From Nageia nagi (Eukaryota > Pinophyta): a DNA stretch of 64,000 nucleotides. This document shows positions 45,746 through 58,105 of the stretch, piece by piece; the first letter of the stretch is position 1; every line of letters begins with the position of its first letter. The position numbers and the translations under genes are program-made. The stretch is from the NCBI GenBank assembly GCA_050084985.1, contig JBITNC010000001.1:81158001-81222000 (forward strand). Reading direction: 5' to 3'. The notes beneath the pieces are model-generated. The model did not search any database and was not told where the DNA came from. It saw only the letters and a program-made list of their open reading frames with translations.

Positions 45746-47340
45746 AATATTTTTTATTATAAAAATTGTTTTCTTATCTTGTATTATAATAGGAGCAATG
45801 AAAGTGGTACTAGCCATAGCATATGAAGGAAGCTAATGTATCATTTTTGAATTCCTTTTGATGGTTTTCCTTTAGGAAAATATGATTCCCTCCAATAGAT
45901 ACTCATCATCTTTCACATACCAAATTTTTTACTTTGTAAGAATTTGGTGCTAATAATATGATTAAGCACCAAATACTCAAAGATATGATCCTTATACTAT
46001 ATCAAATATAATTTTGTACTCCTTTATGGATGCCCATACCTCTCTCTAAATTTTTGGGTGCTTCATTTATATTTTGTTGACTCCTTTGAGCAGATATGTA
46101 ATCTGTTAGTTCTCATGGAGTCTTCTACACTCCACTTTCTTCTTGTATAAATAGGAACTTCATTTCCCATTATAAAAAAGAGAATGCCAATTAATGTAAT
46201 GTTATAATACCATTTTTTTTTCTAAAATATAAATAATTTATATTTACTCTATAATACTTTGTAGCTATGTGGCATATTTTCTCTTTTCAAAGCTTGTATG
46301 CATGAGAAACACTTACAGATATTCATAGAAATCTTCTGTCTCTAATCCAAGGTAATATTTTTTTATTTGGAATCATTTTACTTCATGGGTACTTATTTTT
46401 ATTCCCATATTTGAGCAAATAGTTTTGATATTTTATGATTGTGTCAAACTACCTTTTCCTAGATCAATTTGATTTCAAGGGTATATCTTTCTATCTAGAT
46501 CTCCATTTCATATGATTCCTTCTTGGTCTGATAGTTGGTTTCAATACTTTTCTAACCATATATATTATACCATCATTATTGGTAGAATATACTTAGAAAT
46601 CCTAAAATACAAAACATATATTTTTATATTCTTGCATAGTGAACTCTTGAAATCTTCTTACTTTGAGCTCATATTTGAACCCTTTGCATTTATTTAAATT
46701 ACTATGTACCTTCACCTTTGGATAGATATTTTTATTCTAATAAATTTGATTGGTAATAGTGTTAGGTTTGGTTTAAAACTATATAAGTTATGGGCTCCCA
46801 ACATTTTGTTTCCCTAGTTGATATCATTGCATTCTAAACTATGGATTATGTGCTCACTCTTCTTCTTTGCACTCCATATCTACTACTTGATATCATCATC
46901 CTTTAGACTGTAGATTCTTATCTATTGATTTTACCTAATATCTAACATATCCTAGCACTCCAAAAAATACTAGAACTTAGACACTTCAAAATTACATAAG
47001 TTTCTATTTTTTATAGAATTGTATCTTTGATACTTTCAATTTTCTCTAATATTTGTTTTTTTTGGAGTCTCGATAATGCATAGCTGATCAAATCTACCAA
47101 AATTCCAATATTTTCATGTTACATTATCTGACATAGTTGTCTTCCCTCTAAAATCTTCAATGTTTGATTTTCCTAGAGTTCCATCTAATTCTGTACCATC
47201 AAAAACTTCTTAAAACTATAACCATTTTAATGGTACCAAGTCTTGGAGCATTAAGCCTCCAAAAACTTCATTTGGTATCAAAGCTCTTATTTTGAGCTTA
47301 TTTGATCCAAAATTCTGTAATTAGTATTAGAGAATACCTA

Positions 47341-49362
47341 GTCTAGTATATTAAATGGATCCAAAGAATGAAATTCTTTATACTTGTAGATCCTTATGTT
47401 TAGTGGAGAACACTATTAATATTAGAGCATCTGGATGCAAATATTTCTAATCTCACAAGATTTGTACAGTCTTCTTTCTTAGGGATATGTTGTACGTAAT
47501 ATTGCAACCTTTGCTACACTTATAATAGATGAAAGAAAGAAGCTCTTGGAGACCAAAAAGAAAGATGTCAAAGTTTTGTTTGCTATACAAAGCAAGATAG
47601 ATGTTACCATCTTCCATAATATTGTAGAATACAAATTCTTGAATTTTGTATGAGATACTATTGAGAGTGCTTACAAGGAATCAACCAAAGTCAAAGTAGC
47701 CAAGCTATAAGTTTTACATAGGGAGTTTGAATCTCTTTGAATGGGAGATGCTAAGACTATTGAACTCTTTATGAACAAAGTTCATATTTTGGTGAATGCA
47801 CTTCATTCACATGATGAGCAAATTGATGATACCCAAATTGTTGAGAAGGTGTTAAGAAACCTTCCTCAAAATTTTGATCCTCTCAGCATTACTATTGAGG
47901 ATTCCAAGGACTTAACTCAACTCACTCTCCCAAAACTACTTGGTAGCTTGTAGACATATGAGAAAAAAATCTAAGATATATTTGAGAATTTGGACCAAGC
48001 ATTCCAAGGAAAACTTTGGATAAATGATCAATCTTCTTCTTCCTCTAGTTTAGAATCTACTTCAAGAGATCATGGTAGAGGTCATGATGGTAACTTCTAT
48101 GGAAAGGATGATAATGGTAGAGAAAGATGATGATTAGCTAGTATAATCTAGAGCTCCAAACCCTAATATTATGACTTATATGGAAAATATGGTCACTTAG
48201 AGCAATATTGCTACCTAAAGAAGTAGCAAAAATCAAACTATAGTGACGAGCAAAATAATGTTAGTAATGTATTCCTCACTATAATAACTTTAAAGTTATT
48301 GATGACCATATTTGGTATCTAGATAGTGGGTGCTCAAATCATATGATAGGGAACAAAAATTAGTTTACTCAAATTGAAGAAAATGCTTCCAACAAAGTCC
48401 ATTTTGGTGACAATAATCAAGTTGATATTGTCAATAAAGGTTTTATTACATTTAAAGTAAAATCTAGTAAAATCCTATATATGCATGATACTTTGTATGT
48501 TCCCAACCTAAAGCATAATATCCTTAGCATTGGTGATATGTGCTTAAAACACTAAATTTAGTCTTCCAAAAGAAGAATTGCACCATCACCAATGAGACTA
48601 ATCGATAAGTAATTACAAAAGTTCTCATGTTTGAGAATCACATGTATATGCTAAAGATGCAACATTTGGTAGTCAAATGCCTAAAATCCACCACTAACCC
48701 TACTTGGTTGTGGCACTAGAGATGTGGCCACATCAAGTTCAACTCACTTCATATATTTCCTAAGCTTATGAGAGGTATTCCAACCTTCTCACTACCATAT
48801 GAAAATTTGTGTGAGAGCTACATTTCTAGGAAATAACATAAAAAAAAATTCTCCCACCCACACCACCTGAAGACACCTTTGGAGTTGGTGCATACTAATA
48901 ATTATGACCTATGTAGACCCCCACCTTTGCTAAATGTAGGTATATGCTTATCTTTATTGATGATTATTCCTAGATGAGTTGTATTTGTTGTAGGCCAAGT
49001 CAAATGCTTTTGAAACTTTTGTTAATTTCAAAGGACTTATGGAGAACCAATTTGGATATCACCTCATGAAGTTTCAAATTGATCATGATGGTGAATTTAC
49101 TTCTAATGAGTTCAAATAATTCTATCAAAAAAATGGGATCAAGCACACAACTACCTACAATCCATAGCAGAATGAAGTGGCTAAGAGGAAGAACTAGACA
49201 ATCATTGTGATGGCCTAGAGCATGCTTAAGGAGATGGGCATGGACAAAAATTATATTGGTAAGCTATACATACTATTATCTATATATTGAATCACTTCCC
49301 TACCAAGGTCATGCAACATTCAACCCCCTATGAGGTCTGGTTTGGCCAAAAACCCAATCTCT
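47341..49362 (+). pseudogene. Copia gag, protease and integrase, unit 2
   Basis: Same domain order as unit 1. Gag frame 47741-47953 starts MGDAKTIELFMNKVHIL. The damaged knuckle YYDLYGKYGHLEQYCY lies near 48170. Protease DSGCSNHM is near 48320. Integrase runs to GQKPNLS at 49362. The shared knuckle loss and shared stops show that the element was dead before it was duplicated. Confidence 0.87.
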
Positions 49363-49404
49363 CACTACTACATTTTAGTCATTTTGTGTCATTTAATGTG
49401 TCAA
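49363..49404 (+). repeat. CACTA left terminal inverted repeat
   Basis: Pairs with 63856-63897 apart from a 3-bp difference (AGT against GAG) and one base. Beyond it, TTTGACTC and GATGCATTACATGACACAT motifs echo the right-end subterminal repeats in inverse orientation. Confidence 0.93.
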
Positions 49405-50429
49405 AAATTTGTTCTTTTATGCTATGATGCTTTAAACATAATGAATTCTTAAGTTATGTTAAAACATGTTTTTGTGTGTTTGACTCCTTTATCGATGCAT
49501 TACATGACACATTATTTGACACATGGGTGACATATTTTATATGTATTTTTTGACTCTTTAAGTGATGCATTTCTTAACTCTTTAATTAATATTTAAGCAT
49601 GAAAATATTGACCACCACAAGCATCTATATATAGTTTCACATTTTTAATGATTACATATATATGGATTAATTGATTGAACATGTTAAACATAAAAGTACA
49701 AATTGGAAGTAATCTACAAATTACAAAATATTTAAAAAAATACTATAATTCAAATTCATATGCAAGTCAACCTCAAACCACTAAAGATATCAACATATAT
49801 AATGTTTTATTACTCAAATATATATATAATATTTTTAATCACCATTATTATCATTTTCATCAAGAATATGTACAACATGTTTCCCTCTTGGATCACAATC
49901 AATTACAAACAACATCTTTTCATCTAGTACATCTAGATAAAAAATATTTGACTACAATGTTGTGGTAAAACATATGGCTCTTTTTCTTGAGGTGAATATC
50001 ATGTAGAGTTGATTGCATAATAAATGATAGGTATGTCATGCAATTTTGATCTTCTATTTACAAATCCTTCAAACCATTTACATTTGAATGCTACACATTT
50101 AAATATTATATAATTTCTTGAATTTTCACAACATATTGTATTTTTCCTTCCATCAAGTTTGTATCTTTTGTACTTGCATGAATTTCTTGATCAAAATCAA
50201 CCATCACTCTACTGTCAAAGGTCATTCTATTAATATCTTTCTTTTCAATTCTGAAGTGTTGATTGTATGCCTATATTATAGGAAAAGATAATGCTTACAC
50301 ATATTTTTATGTAAATGTTATATTGGTGCAAGTATTATATATATTAAAAATATTATATTATAAAAAAAAACACTAAACTTAGGTCCATGAGAATTAACAA
50401 ATAATTACCTCATAATTACATCCATCAGC

Positions 50430-53400
50430 TATATTTAAAGCATCTTTGTAGATTTTTTCTTTTGCACCTTCAGCTAATTTCTCCTTAATTGCTTGCTTTT
50501 ATCCATGATCTTGGACACTCTTTTGACCAATTTTCATCTCTTAAATGTGGAGGTATAGGTGTACTTCTTGGATGTTCACTACGGAACAACATATGTTTGT
50601 GCTAGAATTGCACTTCTTTTACTTTCATGCATTTCAATCCATTCTTTACAACATTCCACATTCATCATGATAAAAATGGTTTATATATTCATATATGTCA
50701 TGATCTATAATTTGTTTCAATACATAAAATGAACTTGTTAGTAATTATTGATTAAATTAAGTCAAAATTATATGTACATAGTACTTATTATAAATTACTA
50801 TTATCTAAAATGTAGTTATAAGTACCTTTATGAAGAGCATATGATCTCCTATTTGTTTCTAAAACCTTCCCTTCTAATTTATCATTATCGTTGTCTAATT
50901 GTAACCATATCATTGGAGCTGAATCATGAATTTGAGATAGAAACTCATTTACATAAAAAAAGACTATTGCACAATATATCCCTCACACATACATGCTCTG
51001 GTCTTAACTTTTGTCTAACAAATCCTTTAAGTACTTTAAAAAATCTTTCCATAGAAAACATGCTTCTAGTACTTATAACACTTGCTATTTCAATATCATC
51101 TACTAGGTGGATTAATAGATTAACTTGTATATCCATAAAAGCAACAGGCATTACTTTTTCAAACTTACAGATAATTTCCATAATTTCTCTTTGCCATCTA
51201 GGGATTTCATTAACAAGTGTTTCCTTTTAAGTCAACCACCTAGTTATGAAAATATAATTAATATCATAATATATATTTAAATTATATTAAAATATATAAA
51301 ATAACAATAAATTGACTATTTATAGTTAAGGTAAAAATATCATAAATAGCATGAAATACCTTAGAAATAATGATAGTTGACCAATTACATATCTTAAATC
51401 AGCAGGTAAAGTCTCACATTCACAAATTGCAAGAAGTAAAATAATCTATAGCAAAATTTATATTAATCAAAATATAGATGAATAAAATATATATAAATAT
51501 AAATGTACATATTTAAGGCTTTTGATATGCATATAATACAAGAATACCTTCAATAAGTTATGATAATCATGAGACTTCAATCATGTCATTTTTTCATCAA
51601 TTGTGAATGCTTTTCTTAGAGATGATGCATATCTCATTGGTATTTTAATGGATCCAATAAGATTATGAATAATGTTTAGTTCATATTTGGTCATTACCCA
51701 TGATGCTAGAATAGGTGCATTTGTTGTTCCATCTACATTTTTTGTTACCCAAAAGGTACATTTTGTTTTGGTAGCCTTTAAGTCATATCTTAGTTGAATA
51801 CTATATGATTCTTTACTTATTGTATATTGATATAAAAAAGATGCAACATTCTTTACAATATGCATATGATCCAATAAATGTGTCACTAATAAATCCTTTT
51901 AGTATTCCAAAGTATAAAATATGGACAATTTGTTCATACCTAAAAACATATGCAAATGTAAACATTTAATTGATAAAATAATTGTATTAATGACATGTTA
52001 AAAATAATGTTTTATATAGTATTTTATTAAATTTTACCTTAAGGTAAGTCATGTTTTTTAGGGTTAACATCCTTTAGGTATTCAACAATACCTTCCTCAA
52101 AGGCTTTTATCCAATAATTTTCTTCACTTTCTTGGCACTTTTTCAACCAATCCTTAGGAGATGCATATTTGAAAGTTTTTATGTGATCAATTTGACCATT
52201 AAACTATGATTTCATATTTCAAAACAATGATATAATGGTGAATATTTTCTATGGCCAAGGTATTGCATCTTTTACAAGTGTTTTGAATATCTTGCTTTGA
52301 GATTTTTTGCACATTGTGGACAAGCATGATAACCTTTTGTACACAAGCCTATAATACATTTTTATTAGAGAATAAATACTATATCTGATTTCAATAAATT
52401 AAATATTTTAAAATAAATGTAAATGTAATAGAAATTATATATACATTATTGAACAAACACTAAGACCTAGATAATCATGTATAGTTCAACACAATATGCC
52501 ATACAATGTGAATGATCTTTGTTGGATGGGTCTACTTGGGTCTACTTATGTCAATCACATTCTTAATTTCATTCCATAATTTCTTTACTTCATAAATTAA
52601 TTGTTCAAGGTAGATATCCATATTTTTCACTTGATTTAGTCCTAGAACTAAAAGAGTTAACATTAAATATTCCTTTTTAAGAACATCCATGGAGGTATGT
52701 TATAATTGACTATAATAACGGGATGCACTGAATAATTAGATGATTGTATGTAATGTGGATTGACACCATTAATTGTTAAACCCAACCTAAGACTTCTAGG
52801 TTCATCCTAAAATTTATTGGGCCAAATATTTTCTATATGTTTGATTGCTCTGGAATCTTCAAGAATGCATAATACACCATCTTAACTTCTATTTTTTGCA
52901 TGCCAACCCATATACTATGCAAGTGAATCACACTTATACATTCTAATGAATCTCTTGGTAATTGGAAGATGGCAAATAACCTTCAAAGGAACATTTTTTC
53001 CTATAGTTCTTGGATGATATCTATTTGCACCACACTTTGGACATACACACAATTTTTTATATAATATGCAATCATTAACACAAGAATGGTATGAAACACA
53101 TGGTACCCCTACATCCTTCAAAATTTTTCATACTTTTCTACATGAAGAAGGGATGACATTATCACTTGGAAGTAGTTTTTAATTTAGTAACCTATCATAT
53201 AAATAAAATCATAAAATTATTATGTATATAATAAACAAAGTTTGAAAAATGTTTGATAAATTTACAAAAAAAAGAAAAAAATTGTAAAAACAAATACATA
53301 CTTTAGAAGATCATTGACACTTGTATCTGGCCATCCATTTTTGGCCTTTATATTCATGATAAGTAGGAGCATTTCCAACATGGAAATAGATGCTCTATTG

Positions 53401-53680
53401 TATAAAGGTGTTTTGGTAGCAACATATATGTTATCATTTTTTAAATTACCTCCTCTTCCATCATCATGTGCATGAGGATTATCATTTCATGTCTACATTT
53501 GTATCATCTTCATGTGTATAGATTGATTGAAATAAATCATGCATTGCATTTTATTGTTTATCATGGGCATTTTAATATCTTTCATCATTTTCATTATCTA
53601 AATTCATGACTTGAATAGGAGCCATTGGATTTGGATTTGTAATGAATTCTACATATGCATCCCTACTTAATATATTCTTT
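50430..53680 (-). pseudogene. CACTA transposase (tnp2 / Transposase_21 and DUF4218)
   Basis: Cuts and rejoins the element ends. N-terminal part near 53340-53430: RASISMLEMLLLIMNIKA. Tnp2 core from 53121: CVNDCILYKKLCVCPKCGAN, LPITKRFIRMYKC (about 52925-53075), then a stop; WHAKNRS, DEPRSLRLGLTINGVNPHY, IVNYNIPPWMSLKKEYLML and YLEQLIYEVKKLW (52560-52900). Then VTHLLDHMHIVKNVASFLY (51840-51900) and LKSHDYHNLL near 51570. DUF4218: EIMEIICKFEKVMPVAFMDI and VNLLIHLVDDIEIASVI (51070-51190). The C-terminal exon is near 50480-50640. Introns are probable between these blocks. Stops such as the one before YMGW (about 52915) suggest a decayed gene. Confidence 0.88.
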
Positions 53681-54071
53681 AGTTACTTCTTTTTTTCCAA
53701 TGAATATTTTTTCTATGTAAGGTTAGCATATAAGATACTATACTTGACTCATCTTGTGTATCTATTGCAATATGATATACCTATGAAATTATTTACTACA
53801 AATAATTAAAATAATTAAAAAAAATAACTTTAACAAGTACATAAGTTTAAGTAAAAATTATACAAAAATATGTTAAGTATAAATATATCAACAATTCCAA
53901 CAAATATGTTCTTCAACAAATAACATCCCTTAAGGATCTTCAACAAAATAGCAAATAACATAGTCTAAAGTCATGACTTCATGCCTAACACTACAAACAT
54001 TATTCAATTTCTACTACAATATCCTTTTTCTTTACACTTTTGTCTTGATTTAATAAATACTTTTGGATCTC
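53681..54071. other. CACTA spacer between transposase and SET-like gene
   Basis: AT-rich, no coding resemblance. Could hold the transposase promoter or an intron, if the two coding blocks form one transcription unit. Confidence 0.4.
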
Positions 54072-55573
54072 CTAAATCCATATGTCTCTTACATGTTGGA
54101 ATATGTTATTGATGTTGTAATGCACTAAGATCTCATCACCATGGTTAAGAGTTACAATAGGATCCACACCTATACAACTTTTCATTTTTCTAAGCATAAA
54201 GTCATATTTATCATTTGCATATTCCACAAAATCATAATTTGCTAGATTGCCTATGCCTTTGGAGCTATTTATATATCTTGTAATGTTTCCATGTATCTTT
54301 GGTCGACCATCAATGTACATAAATTTTGCATCTTTTGTTTGTGATGTTGAATTTACACACATACCATATTTAGCCATACTAAATAAATATGATATTATTA
54401 TCCTCCAATCTATAATATTGTATATTGGCCCACAAAATGGCATCAATGGTTCTTTTTTAATGAATGGATGAACTCATACATTTGATAATATAAATAAACC
54501 CATGCCTGCATTAGGTATATTAGAAGGTTTAATCATATATGAATGACCATAATAAGTGAATTGTTCAAAAGATTTTGTAAAAGCATTTTTGATTGGCCAT
54601 GCACCATATGCCTTGTGATCATAGGTAGGCTTGTATAAATGTACAACATTATGTGTTAAATGAAAATCACCAACACTCTCATTTGGTAGCTCGATTGGCT
54701 CAACATTTGGTGGCTATAATCAATGAATTCATCCTTAATTTCTTATTTTTATACATTATTTTTCTCTATATTCATCTAATGAATTTACATATTCTGGCAT
54801 TCTAACCTTAACATTCTCTTTTAGATGTTCAACACATCTGGTAGGTTCACCTATACTAATGGGATATTTCTTAACCATTGGAGGTAATGCTCCCTCTATA
54901 TTAGGTAGACTATCATTTTCATAATAATGTATTTCTACATCTCCCCTTCAATTTTTTTCCCAACCCTTACATCTTGAAAAACCACATACAACAAGTGCTC
55001 TATAATAAAAAGTTATAGGGTCAATAAATCCTTCTATCACATTTTCATCCATTAGGTCAAGTCCTAAAAATGCATATCTTGCTAGGTACAACTCTATGGC
55101 TACTTTATCTCTTCCAATTAATGAATTAATTAAGGTTAATAAGAATTTTTTTTGGGAATAATATAAACATAAATACAAATAAGAAAATCCTTCACAAAAA
55201 AATGTTTAATTAAATTAAATAGTAATGCATGCCAATTAATTACCTCATGATCATCATCATCCTCTAAACATGAAGATTGAAGATGATCTTGTAACATTAT
55301 CCATAATATTAAGGAATTAATAAAAGCATATAATTTCATAAAAGTGAAAATTTAATTAATTTTAAATTTCTAACTATCTAATAAACTTTGAGTATACATT
55401 CATAATATATATTTCACTTTCATCTGAAGATATGTTTGTTCTCCTAGGATGAATGTTTGGTTCTATTTGATCTTTATCATCTAATGATGAAATATTTGTC
55501 TCCTCTCACAAATTAATGGTGGTATAAGATCATCTTCAGATGAGACATCATCAACCCTTCTAGCCCTTGACAT
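54072..55573 (-). pseudogene. SET-like domain protein carried by the CACTA
   Basis: Proposed start MSRARRVDDVSSEDDLIPPL at 55573 (acidic, Ser-rich), further exons near 55240-55339 (ending SSCLEDDDDHE at a GTAATT donor) and 54948-55150 (DPITFYYRALVVCGFSRCK). A linker follows: NIEGALPPMVKKYPISIGEP with TRCVEHLKENVKVRMPEYVN (54800-54915). The SET-like part is: KPSNIPNAGMGLFIL (54490-54535, the GxG strand), EPLMPFCGPIY (54415-54450), then HGNITRYINSSKGIGNLANY (about 54240-54300, equivalent to the RFINHSC..N segment) and GDEILVHYNI (about 54105-54140, equivalent to GEEL..DY). SET proteins methylate lysines. The NHSC box is replaced by NSSK, and one in-frame TGA (54474-54476) splits the domain. A pseudogene copy or a diverged non-canonical SET are both possible. 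Confidence 0.65.
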
Positions 55574-55639
55574 ATTAATTACTAAGCCAATGATGATGTT
55601 GATAACAATATCACTAACTTGGCTCAACATTGAGAAATA

Positions 55640-58105
55640 TAATTAAAAATTAGGGTTGTAAAAAATTATAGTTTTAAAAAGTTAAGGTTTAAGGTTTAGG
55701 ATTGTAGAAATTTAGAGCTTTAAAAAATTAGGGTTGTACAAAAATTAAGGTTCTAAAAAATCAAGGTTTAGGGTTGCAAAAAATTAGAGTTTTAAAAAGT
55801 TAGGATTGTAAACATTAAGGTTGTAAAAAAATCAAGGTTATGAAAACTTAGGGTTGTAAAAAATTAGGGTTATAATAAATTATGGTTTAGGGTTGTAAAA
55901 AATCAAGGTTGTAAAAATTAGGGTTGTAAAAAATTATGATTGTAAAAAAATTAGTGTTATAAATAACTAGGGTTTTAAAAAATTAGGGTTGTATAAAATT
56001 AGGGTTTAGGATGTAGGGTTTAGGGTTCAAGATGTAGGGTTTAGCATTTATGATGCAAGGTTTAAGGTTTACAATGCAAGGTTTAGGGTTTATGATGTAG
56101 GGTTTAGGGTTTATGATGCAAGGTTTAGGGTTTAGGTTTTAAGGTTTATGAAGGGTTTAGGGTTTAGGATGTAGGGTTTGGGGTTTATGATGCAAGGATT
56201 AGGGCTAAAGGTTTAAGTTTTATGGTTTAGGTTTTATGATGTAGGGTTTAGGATGCAAGGTTTAATATGTAGGGTTTAGGGTTTATGATCTAGGGTTTAA
56301 GGTTTATGATGCAAGGTTTAGGGTTTATGATGTAGGGTTTAAGGTTTAATATGTAGGGTTTAGGGTTTAGGATGCAAGGTTTAGGGTTTAGGGTTGAAGG
56401 TATATGGTTTATGATGAAGGGTTTATGGTTTAGGGTTAACAATGCAAGGTTTTAGGTTTATGATGTAGGGTTTAGGGCTTAGGGTTTACGATGTTAGGTT
56501 TAGGGTTTAAGGTTTATGATGAAGGGTTTAGGGTTTAGGATGTAGGGTTTAGGGTTTAAGATGCAAATTTTAAGGTTTATAATGCATGGTTTAGGGTTTA
56601 TGATATAGGGTTTAGGGTTAATGATGTAGAGTTTAGGGTTTATGATGTAGGATTTAGGGTTTAGGATGTAGGATTTATGGTTTATGATGTATGGTTTAGG
56701 ATTGAAGGTTTATGGTTTAGGGTTTATGATGAAGGTTTTAGGGTTTATGATGCAAGGTTTATGTTTTATTGATTATGATTTAGGGTTTAGGATTTATGAT
56801 GTAGGGTTTAGGCTTTTTTATGTAGGGTTTATGGTATAAAATGCAAGATTTAGGATTTAGGGTTTATGATGAAGGGTTTAGGGTTTAGGATGTAGGGTTT
56901 ATTGTTTATTATATAAGATTTAGGATTTATGATGTAGGATTTAGGGTTTATGATGCAAGTTTTAGTGTTATGATGAAGGGTTTAGGGTTTATGATGAAGG
57001 GTTTAAGGTTTAGGATGTAGGCTTTAGGGTTCATGATGTAGGGTTTAGAGTTTAGGATTTAAGGTTTATTATATAGGGTTTATGATGAAGTGTTTAGGGT
57101 TTAACATTTAGGGTTTATGTTGAAGGGTTTAGGGTTTACAATACAATGTTTAAGATTTAGGTTTTATGATGAAGGGTTTAGGGTTTAGGATGCATTATTT
57201 AGGGTTTATGATGCATGGTTTAGGGTTTTGTATATAGGGTTTAGGGTTTAGTATGAAGGGTTTAGGGTTTATGATGAAGGGATTAAGTTTTAGGATATAT
57301 GATTTATGATGAAGGGCTTACATTTTAGGATATATGATTTATGATGAAGGGTTTATGATGTTGGGTTTAGGGTTTACAATGCAAGGTTTAGGGTTTAGGA
57401 TGTAGGATTTATGTTGAAGGGTTTACAATGCAAGGTTTAGGATTTAGGGTTTATGATGAAAGGTTTAGGGTTTAGGATGTAGGGTTTATGATTAAGGGTT
57501 TAGGGTTTATGATGTAAGGTTTATGATATAAGGTTTAGGTTTTAGGGTTTAAGCTTTATGGTTTAGGGTTTATGATGTAGAGTTTAGGGTTTAGCATTTA
57601 GGGTTTATGGTGTAATGTTTAGGTTTTATGCTACAAGTTTTAGTGTTTATGATGCAAAGCTTAGGATTTAGAGTTTATGATGAAGGGTTTAGGGTGTAGG
57701 ATGTAGGGTTTAGGGTTTAGTAGGTAGGTTTTAGGGTTTACAATGCAAGGTTTATGATTCAAGTTTAGGGTTTAATAAGTAGGGTTTAAGATTTAGTATT
57801 AAGGGTTTAGGGTTTATGATGAAGGGTTTAGGGTTTAGGATGTACAATTTATGATGAAGGTTTTATGGTGTATGGTTTAGGGTCTATGATGCAAGGTTTA
57901 GGGTTTAGAATGTAGGGTTTATGATGTAGGGTTTAGGGTTTATGATTTAGGGTTTCAAGTTTATGATGAAGTGTTTAGGGTTTAAGATTTTTTATGTAGG
58001 CTTTATGATGAAGGGTTTTATGTTTAGAGTTTAGGGTTTAGGATGTAGGGTTTAGTGTTTAGGATGTAGGGTTTAAGGTTTATGATGAAGGTTTTAGGAT
58101 TAAAT
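55640..58105. repeat. Telomere-like minisatellite array
   Basis: 55640-55995 repeats TTAGGGTTGTAAAAAA-type units. 55995-58105 repeats GGGTTTAGGGTTTATGATG(T/C)A with many variants, about 2.1 kb. The core TTTAGGG is the plant telomere unit, but a TATGATG(A/C/T) spacer recurs and perfect telomere runs are short. No gene lies here. Confidence 0.93.

Larger units (their letters stand above)
45746..51512. repeat. Large tandem duplication, unit 2
   Basis: Second copy of 39985-45745. It differs by scattered substitutions, a 14-bp indel near 45945 and small indels. Its right edge continues without a break into the rest of the CACTA, so this is the original right boundary. Confidence 0.92.

Noticed and set aside
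55640-58105. A true telomere or chromosome end
   Set aside because: Units are degenerate, spaced by TATGATG and enclosed by CACTA genes on both sides; sequence continues for 6 kb beyond.
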